DNA of 37,245 bases from an uncultured Methanofollis sp. (GTDB taxonomy: Archaea; Halobacteriota; Methanomicrobia; Methanomicrobiales; Methanofollaceae), in assembly GCF_937919355.1 (NCBI RefSeq), contig NZ_CALFSA010000063.1, positions 1 through 37,245 of the forward strand, read 5' to 3'. Positions within the stretch are counted from its first letter, which is position 1. Each line of letters starts with the position of its first letter. This document shows positions 23,341 through 31,399 of this stretch, piece by piece. A program made the translations under genes and the position numbers. The notes under the pieces are model-generated. The model was given only the letters and a program-made list of their open reading frames with translations, made no database searches and was not told the DNA's origin.

Positions 23341-24078
23341 TCAGCGGATGATGTAGGCGACTGTGACCGAGGCGGTGACCTTGATGGTGCCTGTCTCGAC
23401 AGGGGTCTGGGGTGCTGCAGAGGTTGTCTTTGCGTCCATCGCCCTGAACTGCATGTTCTCATAGAAGGGGACATAGATCCCGCCGATGGAGATGTCCTGG
23501 ACACCGGTGATGTTCACGCCCGAGGCCGCCGCAACGACGTCGGCATCGGCCCGTGCCTTCTGGACTGCCTTTGTCAGGGCCTCGCCCCTGAACTGCTGTT
23601 CCTTCTCAGGGCTGAGGGTGAAGAAGACGTTGTCGACGCGGTTTGCCCCGTTCGAGACGGCAAGGTCGACGATCTCGCCCGCCCGGTTCACGTCCTTCAG
23701 TGTGACTTCAAGGGTGTTCGTGACACGGTAGGTCGCCCTCTGGGAACTGAAGGGCTTGTCGTTCTCCGGGTACTGGGGCCAGATGGAGTACCCCGTCGTC
23801 TTCATGTCCTCCGGGGCAATGCCGGCGGCCTTGAGAGCGTCGGTCACTCTCGCCATCTCGCGGGCGTTGACGGCCTGAGCTTCCTTCGGGTCGGTGTGCT
23901 CGTTCTCGACGGAGACGGAGATGACGGCGCGGTCAGGTGTTGTGGTGACCTCACCGGTCCCCGAGGCATGGATCAACCGCTCGTCAGGTGTGTCGTCAGT
24001 CGCGGCGCTTGCGCTCCAGACGCCAGCGGCCAGAAGCACCATGAGGGCGGCACAGAGGAATATGGTTCGTGTCCGCAT
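23341..24078 (-). CDS. Secreted SIMPL-domain (DUF541) protein
   Basis: The 245-residue protein has a Sec signal peptide (MRTRTIFLCAALMVLLAAGVWSASA type, cleavage near residue 26) and a SIMPL domain: HASGTGEVTTTPDRAVISVSVEN, a central TTGYSIWPQY, and the C-terminal KVTASVTVAYIIR strand. SIMPL/OprP-like proteins are periplasmic or surface proteins of poorly known function that form oligomeric rings. ATG 24078 was preferred to 24087 because GGTGAT lies four bases ahead of it. Confidence 0.87.
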   Translation of the reverse strand: MRTRTIFLCAALMVLLAAGVWSASAATDDTPDERLIHASGTGEVTTTPDRAVISVSVENEHTDPKEAQAVNAREMARVTDALKAAGIAPEDMKTTGYSIWPQYPENDKPFSSQRATYRVTNTLEVTLKDVNRAGEIVDLAVSNGANRVDNVFFTLSPEKEQQFRGEALTKAVQKARADADVVAAASGVNITGVQDISIGGIYVPFYENMQFRAMDAKTTSAAPQTPVETGTIKVTASVTVAYIIR

Positions 24079-24146
24079 GATAATCACCTGTAGTCGGTCG
24101 TGTCGCTACAAATATCTTCCCAAGACTTCCAAAAAATTCGCAGTTA

Positions 24147-24902
24147 TTATCGGCCGGATTCCATCTCTGTCTGCTCTTCGTCCTGCTCCTTGCGGACAGA
24201 ATCTTTCGAGGAGGAGAGGGCCCCGATCAACCGTGAGATGAAGACGGCCATGAAGAGGACGCCCGACACGGCCTCAAGAAAGGCAAGGGAACGGGCCTGG
24301 GAAGTGAGAGGTACGATGTCTCCATACCCAGTGGTGGTGAGCGTGACAAAACTGTAGTACAGGAGTTCGGAGAAGCCAGGTTGCCCGCTGGCCTCCGTGG
24401 TGTACGCCACCTGGAAAGACCCGGGGTGGACGGACTCCAGGTAGGTGTAGGTCGACCCCCAGGTCAGACCGAGGAGGAGGTAGACGGCGATCGCCCCATA
24501 GATGACATCGTCGGTCACCCTCCCCCTGATGATCGACCGCAGGACAGCCACAGTTGCAAAGGCAAAAAAAATGGGGTTGATAATACTTTCAGCAACCTGG
24601 ATCTCCTTTGCAGAAAGGATGAGGCCAAACCACCCTGAAATGAAGGCGAGAAACCCGAGGACAAGGGCAATGAGAAATGTCCCGCGCCTTTCCCGCACCG
24701 CATAGACTGCAGCGATGAGGATCACAGAGGTGAGGGCCTTGAGGAAGGCGTTTGCCTGGGAGATGGTGCCGACATAGGGGTAGAGGACGAGGAGGAGGAC
24801 GAGCGAGAGCGTGAGGAGGAGATATTTCCTCCTGCTCAGTCTCTGGTGGACTATGCTGGCCGCGTTTCGTGCCTTCCGCATCCTACTCTCTTCCCTGGCC
24901 AT
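24147..24902 (-). CDS. Six-helix potassium channel-like protein
   Basis: The C-terminal half has the pore region SELLYYSFVTLTTTGYGDIVPLT, with TTTGYGD the K+ selectivity filter, followed by a last helix (FLEAVSGVLFMAVFISRLIGAL). Four hydrophobic helices precede it but without the regular Arg/Lys of a voltage sensor, and there is no RCK domain at the Glu/Lys-rich C-terminus (KEQDEEQTEMESGR). It probably forms a tetramer in the membrane. ATG 24902 (MAREESRMRKARN) was selected over 24956, whose extra residues are Pro-rich and unlike the family. 251 residues is normal for small archaeal channels. Confidence 0.85.
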   Translation of the reverse strand: MAREESRMRKARNAASIVHQRLSRRKYLLLTLSLVLLLVLYPYVGTISQANAFLKALTSVILIAAVYAVRERRGTFLIALVLGFLAFISGWFGLILSAKEIQVAESIINPIFFAFATVAVLRSIIRGRVTDDVIYGAIAVYLLLGLTWGSTYTYLESVHPGSFQVAYTTEASGQPGFSELLYYSFVTLTTTGYGDIVPLTSQARSLAFLEAVSGVLFMAVFISRLIGALSSSKDSVRKEQDEEQTEMESGR

Positions 24903-25050
24903 CAACGCACGTGGATATGCATCACTTGTATGAGGCGTTTGCGGTGGGGGGGGCAACGGGTACGCGCCCTGACAAAAAAGGAGTGTACGACCACGGAGCG
25001 TCCTTATCCTGGTGGCAGGCAGGACAATTGTTCATGATTTTTTGTTTCTC

Positions 25051-25060
25051 TATTTATATA
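25051..25060. promoter_or_regulatory. TATA-like sequences before the zinc-ribbon gene
   Basis: TATTTATATA at 25051-25060 could serve either strand. A second box, CTTTATTA at 25082-25089, is centred near 25086 and predicts a start near 25112, nine bases before ATG 25121. The 24903-25120 gap has no other visible feature. Confidence 0.35.
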
Positions 25061-25120
25061 CGATCCAATCCAGAATGAAAGCTTTATTAGTCGGAAAAAT
25101 TTGAGAGGTACATAGGATTT

Positions 25121-25462
25121 ATGCCACGAAAAGCAAGAACAACGGATCCAGACAGTCTTCTGGCATCCGATCATGAGGCGACCGGGGGCTGTGGCAGCCG
25201 TCGGCAATCATCCAGACGGAGGGTCAGGTGTGAACTCTGTGGGGAATCATTCGTACCCCGCTCCGATGACGACGAAGGATCGACCCTCTGCCCCGAATGT
25301 CGCCGTGCCCACGTCAAGATCTGCCCGTATTGTGAAAGGCCGTACAGAACCGACCGCTGGCCCCATGACCTCTGTCCCGAGTGCTACGAGGATCAGGACT
25401 GGCGGCGTGACGACGCCGAAGACGGGTATGAGGACGATTTCGACCGTCTTGATGCCTACTGA
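25121..25462 (+). CDS. Small zinc-ribbon protein
   Basis: The 113-residue protein has four CxxC knuckles: CELC, CPEC, CPYC and CPEC, arranged as two adjacent zinc ribbons between about residues 37 and 90. The N-terminus is Ser/Arg-rich and the C-terminus very acidic (DDAEDGYEDDFDRLDAY), an arrangement seen in archaeal proteins that bind nucleic acids or protein partners. I do not recognise a named family. It ends three bases from the stop of the convergent membrane protein. Confidence 0.72.
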   Translation: MPRKARTTDPDSLLASDHEATGGCGSRRQSSRRRVRCELCGESFVPRSDDDEGSTLCPECRRAHVKICPYCERPYRTDRWPHDLCPECYEDQDWRRDDAEDGYEDDFDRLDAY

Positions 25463-25465
25463 TGA

Positions 25466-26560
25466 TCAGGGCCCCGGTACGTGCCCGGCCTCACTCTCCC
25501 TCTTTTTTGGCTCAAAGATCAGCCTGATATTCGGGACGATCATATAGACCCTGAAATATCCCCCAAGAGTCTGGGTGTCAGGCCGGTATGCTCTGATGGC
25601 GGTCACGTCCCGTTGGAGTGAGGCAAGGGTTGCCGGATCGACCTCCTGGCCCTCTTCGAGTGCCGGCAGTATCTCCTCTTCTAAAGTTCTGGTCTTGTCG
25701 GCTATCACATTTTCAAGGAGGACACGAGAATACCTCCCCTGCAGTGATCGGACGATCGCAAACTGGGCAAGGAGGATCGGCACGACAGGGAGAAGGGTGC
25801 CAATGATGGTGATCTCCTTGACGTCCATGAGGCGGCCGAAGGTCATGCCCGGGAGGAGCATCGCCGCAATGATGATGGTACCAGAGAATGCGGCGCCAGC
25901 ACCGATGATGAGGAGGACGGGGAGAGCGGTCCATGCCCCACCGCCGAACTCGGCCTTCAGGTCATGGCGGAGATTGATCAGTTTCCTGAAGAAACCGGGG
26001 GAGTAGGGTTTCATCCCCCATATGACACCGTAAAACGCGATGATCGCAACGGCCTGCAGGGAGATCAGGGCGGCAATCTTCAGGGTGAACTCACCCCGGA
26101 GATAAAGGATGAGGGCAATGAGGACGTCAACAGCATAGATCAGGATGAAACCCGGTGTCAGGGGCTGACTGTTGACGAAGAAGAGGTTCCAGAAGATCTC
26201 GGCAATGCCACTCGTGTTGGTCATGAAACTATCTTTTATTGCCCCGATATCTTTCAGGAGCCGGACATATGCAAGAAGGTCCTCCTTTTTTGGGCGTGCA
26301 CCACTCTCCCCTGGCGGGATAAGCATGACAAAGGGGTTGAGCATATACAGGAGGAAACTTGCGACGATCCAGAAGAGATGAAAGGCAGGGGTGAGGAGAA
26401 GGAGGACGAGGCAGAGGAGGATACTCCCTGCAAAGGCGACGTTCTCGACGATATGCGGCCTGCGTCGCTCCAGGAGCCTCCACCTGTCGGCTTCCCCTTC
26501 CCTGAGCGCCTCCTCTGCCCGCAGTCTGAGGGCATCCACTTCGCCGCCCTGTGTGGCCAT
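25466..26560 (-). CDS. Uncharacterised multi-spanning membrane protein
   Basis: From ATG 26560 (MATQGGEVDALRLRAEEAL) the 364-residue protein starts with a charged amphipathic helix, then has at least seven hydrophobic segments (for example VAFAGSILLCLVLLLL near 40 and IGTLLPVVPILLAQFAIV near 262). A cytosolic part near 290-335 is acidic and helical (ADKTRTLEEEILPALEEGQEV) and the end is basic. Parts such as LPVLLIIGAGAAFSGTIIIAAMLLPGM recall the integral membrane subunit type II-secretion TadC/FlaJ-like proteins, but the resemblance is weak. The longer frame to 26626 would overlap msrB. Probably cotranscribed with msrB. Confidence 0.62.
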   Translation of the reverse strand: MATQGGEVDALRLRAEEALREGEADRWRLLERRRPHIVENVAFAGSILLCLVLLLLTPAFHLFWIVASFLLYMLNPFVMLIPPGESGARPKKEDLLAYVRLLKDIGAIKDSFMTNTSGIAEIFWNLFFVNSQPLTPGFILIYAVDVLIALILYLRGEFTLKIAALISLQAVAIIAFYGVIWGMKPYSPGFFRKLINLRHDLKAEFGGGAWTALPVLLIIGAGAAFSGTIIIAAMLLPGMTFGRLMDVKEITIIGTLLPVVPILLAQFAIVRSLQGRYSRVLLENVIADKTRTLEEEILPALEEGQEVDPATLASLQRDVTAIRAYRPDTQTLGGYFRVYMIVPNIRLIFEPKKRESEAGHVPGP

Positions 26561-26574
26561 GTTGATAACTGTTT

Positions 26575-27036
26575 TTAAACCCTTTCTTCTTCCGGCACGA
26601 ACCCGAGTGCCGCCGAGTTCATGCAATAGCGCAGGCCGGTCGGCTCTGGCCCGTCATCGAAGACATGGCCGAGGTGGGCAGCGCACCGGGCGCAGAGCAC
26701 CTCGGTCCGGACCATGCCGTGACCCCGGTCTCTCCGCGTCCTGATGTTGAGGTCGGAGACGGGTGCAAAAAAACTCGGCCATCCTGTGCCCGAGTCGAAC
26801 TTTGCCGACGAGAAGAAGAGGTGAGTCCCGCAGCAGACACATGTGTAAAGTCCCCTCTCTTTCCATTCATGGTACTGCCCTGTGAAAGGCGGTTCTGTCC
26901 CGGCCTGCCGCGCCACCCTGAAGGCCGCGGGAGAGAGTCTCTGCCGCCACTCGTCCTCGGTGAGGCGGCATCTCTGCTTCTCACGGATCTCCCCGGTCAG
27001 GGCGTCGTAGATCAGGACAGTCTCTGTCCGGTCCAT
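26575..27036 (-). CDS. msrB: Peptide-methionine (R)-S-oxide reductase
   Basis: MsrB repairs oxidised methionine in proteins using a catalytic Cys. The 153-residue protein has both zinc pairs, CVCC and CARC, the substrate loop SGTGWPSFFAPV, HLGHVFDDG, and RYCMNSAAL with the catalytic Cys. Length and motif order are standard. ACCCTTATC on this strand is centred near 27064, 26-28 bases before ATG 27036, so it is likely leaderless and begins the unit that continues into the membrane protein gene 14 bases further on. Confidence 0.96.
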   Translation of the reverse strand: MDRTETVLIYDALTGEIREKQRCRLTEDEWRQRLSPAAFRVARQAGTEPPFTGQYHEWKERGLYTCVCCGTHLFFSSAKFDSGTGWPSFFAPVSDLNIRTRRDRGHGMVRTEVLCARCAAHLGHVFDDGPEPTGLRYCMNSAALGFVPEEERV

Positions 27037-27091
27037 CGCACCTCATCTCGGTGAGCCGGGATAAGGGTTGTGGCCCCGTGGTACGCTCACC

Positions 27092-27529
27092 TCACTCAGC
27101 AGGTTTCTGATCGATACTGACGAGAGTGAGTGCGAAGGTGAGATCATGGCCAGCAAGGGGATGGTTTGCGTCCACTGTGACCCACTTTTCGGTGACGTCT
27201 TTGATGGTGACAAGGGAACTTTTGCCATTTTTCAGGCTGACCCTGGCGATCCCGCCGGGTATCAACTCTCCGGGGAGGTTGAGATTTTTCCTCTTCAGTT
27301 TGAAGACCAGTCTCTTCCTGTACGGGCCGTAGGCCTCATCTGCCGGGAGAAATACCGTTTTTGTCTCGCCCGGCGTCATGCCGACGAGCGCCTCCTCGAA
27401 AGCAGGGTTGACTGTCCCGCCCCCGATGACAATCTCCTGCGGTTCTTCCGACCTGTCAAATACAGTGCCGTCCTCCTGCGTTCCCACATATGTAACATGG
27501 ACAGTGTCGCCGTGTGCTGCCCTTTCCAT
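27092..27529 (-). CDS. FKBP-type peptidyl-prolyl isomerase (SlyD-like)
   Basis: The 145-residue protein has the FKBP pattern with an inserted chaperone flap: VHVTYVGTQEDGTVFD, EEALVGMTPGETKTVFLP, AYGPYR, and the SlyD end VDANHPLAGHDLTFALTLVSI. It folds proteins by isomerising proline bonds in the cytosol. Starting at ATG 27529 gives the family N-terminus. The nearest good TATA box on this strand is CTATAAAT at about 27645-27652, which implies a leader of about 90 bases; the frame stays open through this leader but holds no in-frame ATG. The His-rich metal tail of bacterial SlyD is absent. Confidence 0.9.
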   Translation of the reverse strand: MERAAHGDTVHVTYVGTQEDGTVFDRSEEPQEIVIGGGTVNPAFEEALVGMTPGETKTVFLPADEAYGPYRKRLVFKLKRKNLNLPGELIPGGIARVSLKNGKSSLVTIKDVTEKWVTVDANHPLAGHDLTFALTLVSIDQKPAE

Positions 27530-27645
27530 GCCAGAATATGGTGCCTGAACTCTGATGAAGTACGGGGCCTGCCCGCTTCGACTCTGGTTTTGAGTGAAAT
27601 CATCATCCCCGTCAGGATCTTGTGGAGCACTGAGACGTCGAAAAT

Positions 27646-28143
27646 TTATAGCCTGACCAACCGCGTCTCTTTCGTCGCGGTATCGAGGAGGGCGACTGTC
27701 GGCGTCCCTGTCAGGTAGCCACAGACCTCTCCGGGATTGATGGCAAGGGTCCGGTCATAGCGCCCGATGAGGGGGTGGTGCGTGTGCCCTGAGACCAGGA
27801 CATCATACGACCCTTCCTCCAGGAGGGCTGCGAGGAGTGCGGGATTGTCACCGTGGACAAGACCGATGACAAGACCGCCCACATCAATCTCCGCAATGCC
27901 CCTGCGCAGGTCGATGTTGCCACACTCGGCAGCCATTTTCGACAGGAGAGCCCTGTCCCCGTCATTGTTCCCGAAGACCCCGACAAGATTTCCCTTCAAT
28001 CCTGATAGGGGGGCCAGCGTGAAAGGTGCGACAAAATCGCCTGCATGGAGGATAATCTCTACCCCCGCCTCGTTCAGCACTCTGACCGCCTCTTCGACCA
28101 GGGGGAGGCAGTCATGGGTGTCGGCCATGATCCCGATGAGCAT
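27646..28143 (-). CDS. Metallophosphoesterase (YfcE/MJ0936-like)
   Basis: The 165-residue protein has the five calcineurin-like motifs in order: MADTHD, HAGDFV, GNNDGD, LVHGD and SGHTHHP, which bind two metal ions. MJ0936 and YfcE relatives cleave phosphodiesters such as bis-pNPP in vitro; the natural substrate is unknown. ATG 28143 follows GGAGGGAGT, a good ribosome site, and gives the family start MLIGIMADTHD; a longer frame to 28227 would add 28 unlikely residues. It is divergent from the first amino-acid binding protein gene. Confidence 0.92.
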   Translation of the reverse strand: MLIGIMADTHDCLPLVEEAVRVLNEAGVEIILHAGDFVAPFTLAPLSGLKGNLVGVFGNNDGDRALLSKMAAECGNIDLRRGIAEIDVGGLVIGLVHGDNPALLAALLEEGSYDVLVSGHTHHPLIGRYDRTLAINPGEVCGYLTGTPTVALLDTATKETRLVRL

Positions 28144-28274
28144 ACTCCCTCCCTCGGTCTGCTGGATGATAGCCTTTACTACCCATTCAAACACTGATCG
28201 AGGAAACTCCAGGGCGTTGATCTGCATATATTTCCCTTAACGTCGACCTATTCTCTGCTGAAGATTCATAAGGG

Positions 28275-28282
28275 CTATATAC
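28275..28282 (+). promoter_or_regulatory. TATA box of the first amino-acid binding protein
   Basis: CTATATAC is centred near 28278, 26-27 bases before ATG 28305, predicting a leaderless message. Confidence 0.5.
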
Positions 28283-28304
28283 AGTCCGGGGCAGAATTTA
28301 CTTT

Positions 28305-29084
28305 ATGAACATGAAGATCCTGACCGCCCTTGTCTCTGTGGCGATCCTCTGTATGCTCGCCGTCGCCGGGTGCACCGGCACGGACAACAAGGCCCCTGTT
28401 GATAAACCCCTCTATGTCGTCGGCATCGACGGTGACTACCCGCCGTACTCGTACATGGACGAGAAGGGCAACCCGATCGGTTTCGACGTCGAGTCCATCC
28501 AGTGGATTGGCAACGAGATGGGCTTTGACGTGAAGATCCAGCCTATGGCGTGGGACGGCATCATCCCCGCACTCCAGCAGAAGAAGATCGACATGGTCTA
28601 CTCCGGCATGTCCATCTCCCCCGAGCGCCTTGAGAAGGTCAACTTCTCCAAGCCGTACTGGATCGTCAACCAGGCTGTCGCCGTCCGTGAAGGTTCCACC
28701 GTCACCCTCGACGACGTGAAGGAGGGCAAGGTCGTCCTCGGCGCCCAGCGCGGCTGCACCGCTCATGACTGGTTCGACAAGAACCTGATCCAGACCGGCA
28801 AGATGACCGCGGACAACCTCAAACTCTATGACAACGTCCAGCTCGCCCTCACCGACCTCCAGAACAAGCGGATCGATGCCGTGATGTACGATGTCCCGGT
28901 GATCAAGGAGTCCATCGAGGGCAAGCCCCTTGTCATGCTCGGTGAGATCCAGACCGACGAGGAATACGGCGTCGCTATCCGCAAGGACGACACCGAACTC
29001 CTCACCACCATCAACGAAGGCCTGGACAAGTTGATGGCCTCCCCGAAGTGGGAAGAGTTGAAGCAGAAGTACGACATGGAGTAA
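28305..29084 (+). CDS. Amino-acid ABC transporter substrate-binding lipoprotein, copy 1
   Basis: The 259-residue protein has a lipoprotein signal ending VAGC (Cys near 23), so it is probably tethered to the outer face of the membrane. The body is a HisJ/GlnH-type family 3 binding protein: VVGIDGDYPPYSYMDEKGNP, GFDVESIQWIGNEMGF, DMVYSGMSISPERLEKVNFSKPYW and DAVMYDVPV. The SISPER Arg normally grips the amino-acid carboxylate. The exact ligand is not readable. It is similar to the second binding protein at 33094, with the same length and many identical phrases (WDGIIPAL, IRKDDTELL). A hairpin and T run follow, then the permease. Confidence 0.93.
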   Translation: MNMKILTALVSVAILCMLAVAGCTGTDNKAPVDKPLYVVGIDGDYPPYSYMDEKGNPIGFDVESIQWIGNEMGFDVKIQPMAWDGIIPALQQKKIDMVYSGMSISPERLEKVNFSKPYWIVNQAVAVREGSTVTLDDVKEGKVVLGAQRGCTAHDWFDKNLIQTGKMTADNLKLYDNVQLALTDLQNKRIDAVMYDVPVIKESIEGKPLVMLGEIQTDEEYGVAIRKDDTELLTTINEGLDKLMASPKWEELKQKYDME

Positions 29085-29116
29085 CCGGCCTGGCCGGACC
29101 TCTCCTCTACATTTTT
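29085..29116 (+). terminator. Hairpin and T5 tract after the first binding protein
   Basis: CCGG(CCTGG)CCGG directly follows the stop codon and is followed by a pyrimidine-rich stretch and TTTTT at 29112-29116. It should end most transcripts, so that the binding protein is made in excess over the transporter genes behind it. Confidence 0.6.
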
Positions 29117-29132
29117 CAAGGATGGTGCCCAA

Positions 29133-29140
29133 TTTATATT
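29133..29140 (+). promoter_or_regulatory. Possible promoter for permease-ATPase-permease genes, copy 1
   Basis: TTTATATT predicts a start near 29163, 40 bases before the GTG of the permease. A ribosome site GGAGTGA at 29190-29196 lies six bases before that GTG. Confidence 0.4.
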
Positions 29141-29202
29141 CTAACGTGAGTAGTGCCGCCATGATTCGTGTATCAAGCCGCCTGGCAGTGGAGTGAAACC
29201 AG

Positions 29203-29880
29203 GTGACCGACGTATCAGCCTTTATTGTCCAGACACTTCTGTATCTTGCCCCTGGCATAGTGGTGACGCTGTCTCTGGTCATTGTGTCCATCCTGCTCGG
29301 TCTCCTGATGGGAGTACCGATGGCCGTTGGGCAGGTCTACGGGCCAAAACCGCTCCGGGCTCTCATTGGCGTTTATGTCTGGATCTTCAGGGGTCTGCCG
29401 AACCTTGTCCTTCTCTTCCTCTTCTTCTTCGGGATCTTCCCCATCCTCGGCATTACCGACGACCCCTTCGTCGTCGCGGCCACTGTGCTTGGCCTGCGTT
29501 CCGGGGCGTATCAGTCCCAGATCTTTCGGGGTGCGATCCAGTCGATCGGCGAGGGACAGATGACGGCGGCGCGCTCCCTTGGCATGAGTACGCCGCAGGC
29601 GATCAGGCATATCATCCTGCCGCAGGCGCTGCGGATCGCCCTGCCCGGATGGTCGAACGAGTACCCGATCCTCCTCACCGACTCGGCCGTCTGCTACGCA
29701 ATCGGGGTAGCCGAGATCCTGGCGAAGTCATATCAACTCGTTTCGAGGACTGCCGAACCGATGGCCATCTTCCTCATTGCGGCGGTGATCTATATCCTTC
29801 TCAACTATGGCGGGATGCGACTCTTCGCTCAGATTGAGAAGAAGATCAGCATTCCTGGATTTGGAAAAGGAGCTCTGTGA
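29203..29880 (+). CDS. Amino-acid ABC transporter permease A, copy 1
   Basis: The 225-residue membrane protein has five hydrophobic helices and the EAA loop that docks to the ATPase (EGQMTAARSLGMSTPQAIRH, with ILPQALRIALPG). It belongs to the HisM/GlnP group that forms the pore for polar amino acids. GTG 29203 follows GGAGTGA and makes the usual start. The stop overlaps the ATPase start by four bases. It is about as similar to the permease at 34055 as paralogs are, not identical. Confidence 0.92.
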   Translation: MTDVSAFIVQTLLYLAPGIVVTLSLVIVSILLGLLMGVPMAVGQVYGPKPLRALIGVYVWIFRGLPNLVLLFLFFFGIFPILGITDDPFVVAATVLGLRSGAYQSQIFRGAIQSIGEGQMTAARSLGMSTPQAIRHIILPQALRIALPGWSNEYPILLTDSAVCYAIGVAEILAKSYQLVSRTAEPMAIFLIAAVIYILLNYGGMRLFAQIEKKISIPGFGKGAL

Positions 29881-30656
29881 AAATGGGTGCAGACAAGTAT
29901 ATCCTCCGCGTCGAGGACATTCACAAGGCATATGGCGATCGCGAGGTGCTGAAGGGTGTCTCCTTCAATGTGCGGAAAGGTGAGACGAAGGTTTTCATCG
30001 GGCCGTCAGGGACGGGGAAGAGCACGCTTCTGCGGTGCATCAACCAGTTGACACTGCCTGACCAGGGCCGCGTCTTCCTGAACGACGAGGAGGTGACGAA
30101 CTCAGGCACCCGTATCAACTACTTCAGGCAGAAGATCGGGATGGTCTTCCAGAACTTCTACCTCTTCGACCACCTGACGGCAGTGCGGAATGTTGAGGTG
30201 GCGCTCCTGAAGGTGAAGAAGATGGACGCCGCCGCAGCGCGGGAAAAAGCGCTCGAGGAGTTGAGGCGGGTAGGCATGGAGGACTGGGCCGATCATTATC
30301 CTGCCGAACTCTCAGGCGGTCAGGCGCAGCGGGTCTCCATCGCCCGCGCCCTGGCGATGGACCCCGACGTCATACTCTTCGACGAACCCACATCAGCACT
30401 CGACCCCGAACTGACAAGAGAGGTGCTCGAGGTCATGAAGAACCTCGCACGCCAGGGCATGACGATGCTTGTCGTCACCCACGAGATGAGTTTCGCCCTC
30501 TCTGTTGCCAACGAGATCCTCTTCATGGAGCACGGGAAGATCATCGAACGTGGGACGCCGGCACAGGTCAGGGAGGATCCGTCATTTGAACGGATGCGGA
30601 AGTTCATAGGGAAGTTCGCGGACTTCGGAGAGGGTTCTGGAAAAGAGGATGACTGA
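29877..30656 (+). CDS. Amino-acid ABC transporter ATPase, copy 1
   Basis: The 259-residue protein has Walker A GPSGTGKST (42-50), Q-loop MVFQNFYLF, signature LSGGQAQRV near 148, Walker B VILFDEPTSALDP, and the switch His in VVTHEMSF: a complete GlnQ/HisP-type ATPase that powers import. GTG 29877 overlaps the previous stop; ATG 29883 is the alternative. Residues 1 to about 203 are identical to the copy at 34729, and the DNA is identical over 29940-30481 by eye; the last 55 residues differ. It overlaps permease B by eight bases. Confidence 0.95.
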   Translation: MKMGADKYILRVEDIHKAYGDREVLKGVSFNVRKGETKVFIGPSGTGKSTLLRCINQLTLPDQGRVFLNDEEVTNSGTRINYFRQKIGMVFQNFYLFDHLTAVRNVEVALLKVKKMDAAAAREKALEELRRVGMEDWADHYPAELSGGQAQRVSIARALAMDPDVILFDEPTSALDPELTREVLEVMKNLARQGMTMLVVTHEMSFALSVANEILFMEHGKIIERGTPAQVREDPSFERMRKFIGKFADFGEGSGKEDD

Positions 30657-31317
30657 CGCTGCTTTTTTCACGGAGGTCCTGATCCCTGCCCTCCTGAAGG
30701 GGGGAGTCGTCTCCCTCCAGTTGATCGCCCTTGCCGCCCCCTTCGGTCTCCTGGCAGGGATCGCCATCGCCATCGGGAGGACATATGGAGGTCGGGTTGT
30801 TTCCGGCCTCTGTCATGGGTATATCATCTTTTTCAAGGGTTGTCCGCTCCTCCTGCTCCTCTTCATCCTGTACTTCGGCCTCCCTTCCCTTGGCATCACT
30901 CTCCCCGCCTTTGTAGCGGCGGTGATCGGTTTCATCCTCTGTAATGGCGCGTATAATTCCGAGTATATCAGGGGGGCCCTCCTCTCGGTGAAGGAGGGGC
31001 AGATGATCGCAGCCCAGGCCCTTGGCATGAGCCGCTGGCAGGCGATCAGGCACATCATCCTCCCTCAGGCGCTCCGCCGTGCAATCCCTGGCGTTTCCAA
31101 TGAGTTTATCTACCTGATCAAGTACTCCTCCCTTGCATACCTGATCACGGTCACAGAATTAACCGGGGCCGCAAAGATCGTCGCCGCGAAGTACTTTGCC
31201 TACTTCGAGGCCTTCGCTCTCGTCGGGATCTTCTACCTGATCCTGGTCAGCATTGCGACCGTCGCTGTCGGCGTCCTGGAGAAGAGACTTGCGATCCCCG
31301 GTTTTTCCGGGAAATGA
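30649..31317 (+). CDS. Amino-acid ABC transporter permease B, copy 1
   Basis: The 222-residue membrane protein has the HisM/GlnP fold with an EAA loop (EGQMIAAQALGMSRWQAIRH, ILPQALRRAIPG). It differs from permease A, so the pore is probably a heterodimer of A and B on a homodimeric ATPase. The start ATG 30649 (MTDAAFFTEVLIPALL) overlaps the ATPase gene. It ends in front of a T5 tract that closes the operon. Confidence 0.93.
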   Translation: MTDAAFFTEVLIPALLKGGVVSLQLIALAAPFGLLAGIAIAIGRTYGGRVVSGLCHGYIIFFKGCPLLLLLFILYFGLPSLGITLPAFVAAVIGFILCNGAYNSEYIRGALLSVKEGQMIAAQALGMSRWQAIRHIILPQALRRAIPGVSNEFIYLIKYSSLAYLITVTELTGAAKIVAAKYFAYFEAFALVGIFYLILVSIATVAVGVLEKRLAIPGFSGK

Positions 31318-31320
31318 ACC

Positions 31321-31331
31321 CTCCCATTTTT
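31321..31331 (+). terminator. T-tract terminator after permease B, copy 1
   Basis: CTCCCATTTTT follows the stop by three bases. The same pyrimidine-rich lead and T5 ends other genes of this locus. Confidence 0.5.
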
Positions 31332-31360
31332 CTCTGTTTAATCGTTTAAAATCAGAATAA

Positions 31361-31380
31361 TTATCTAAATGTTATGAAAA
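31361..31380 (+). promoter_or_regulatory. Promoter of the NSS symporter
   Basis: TTATGAAAA at 31372-31380 is centred about 25 bases before ATG 31400, suggesting a leaderless message; TTATCTAAAT at 31361-31370 is an alternative. The surrounding 60 bases are strikingly AT-rich for this genome. Confidence 0.4.
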
Positions 31381-31399
31381 CCTATTTTCAGGTATATTT

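Noticed and set aside
27376..27630. 84-residue minus-strand frame starting at the presumed transcript start of the FKBP gene
   Set aside because: It begins close to a good promoter, but the sequence is Arg/Thr-rich, resembles no family and overlaps the FKBP gene in another frame.
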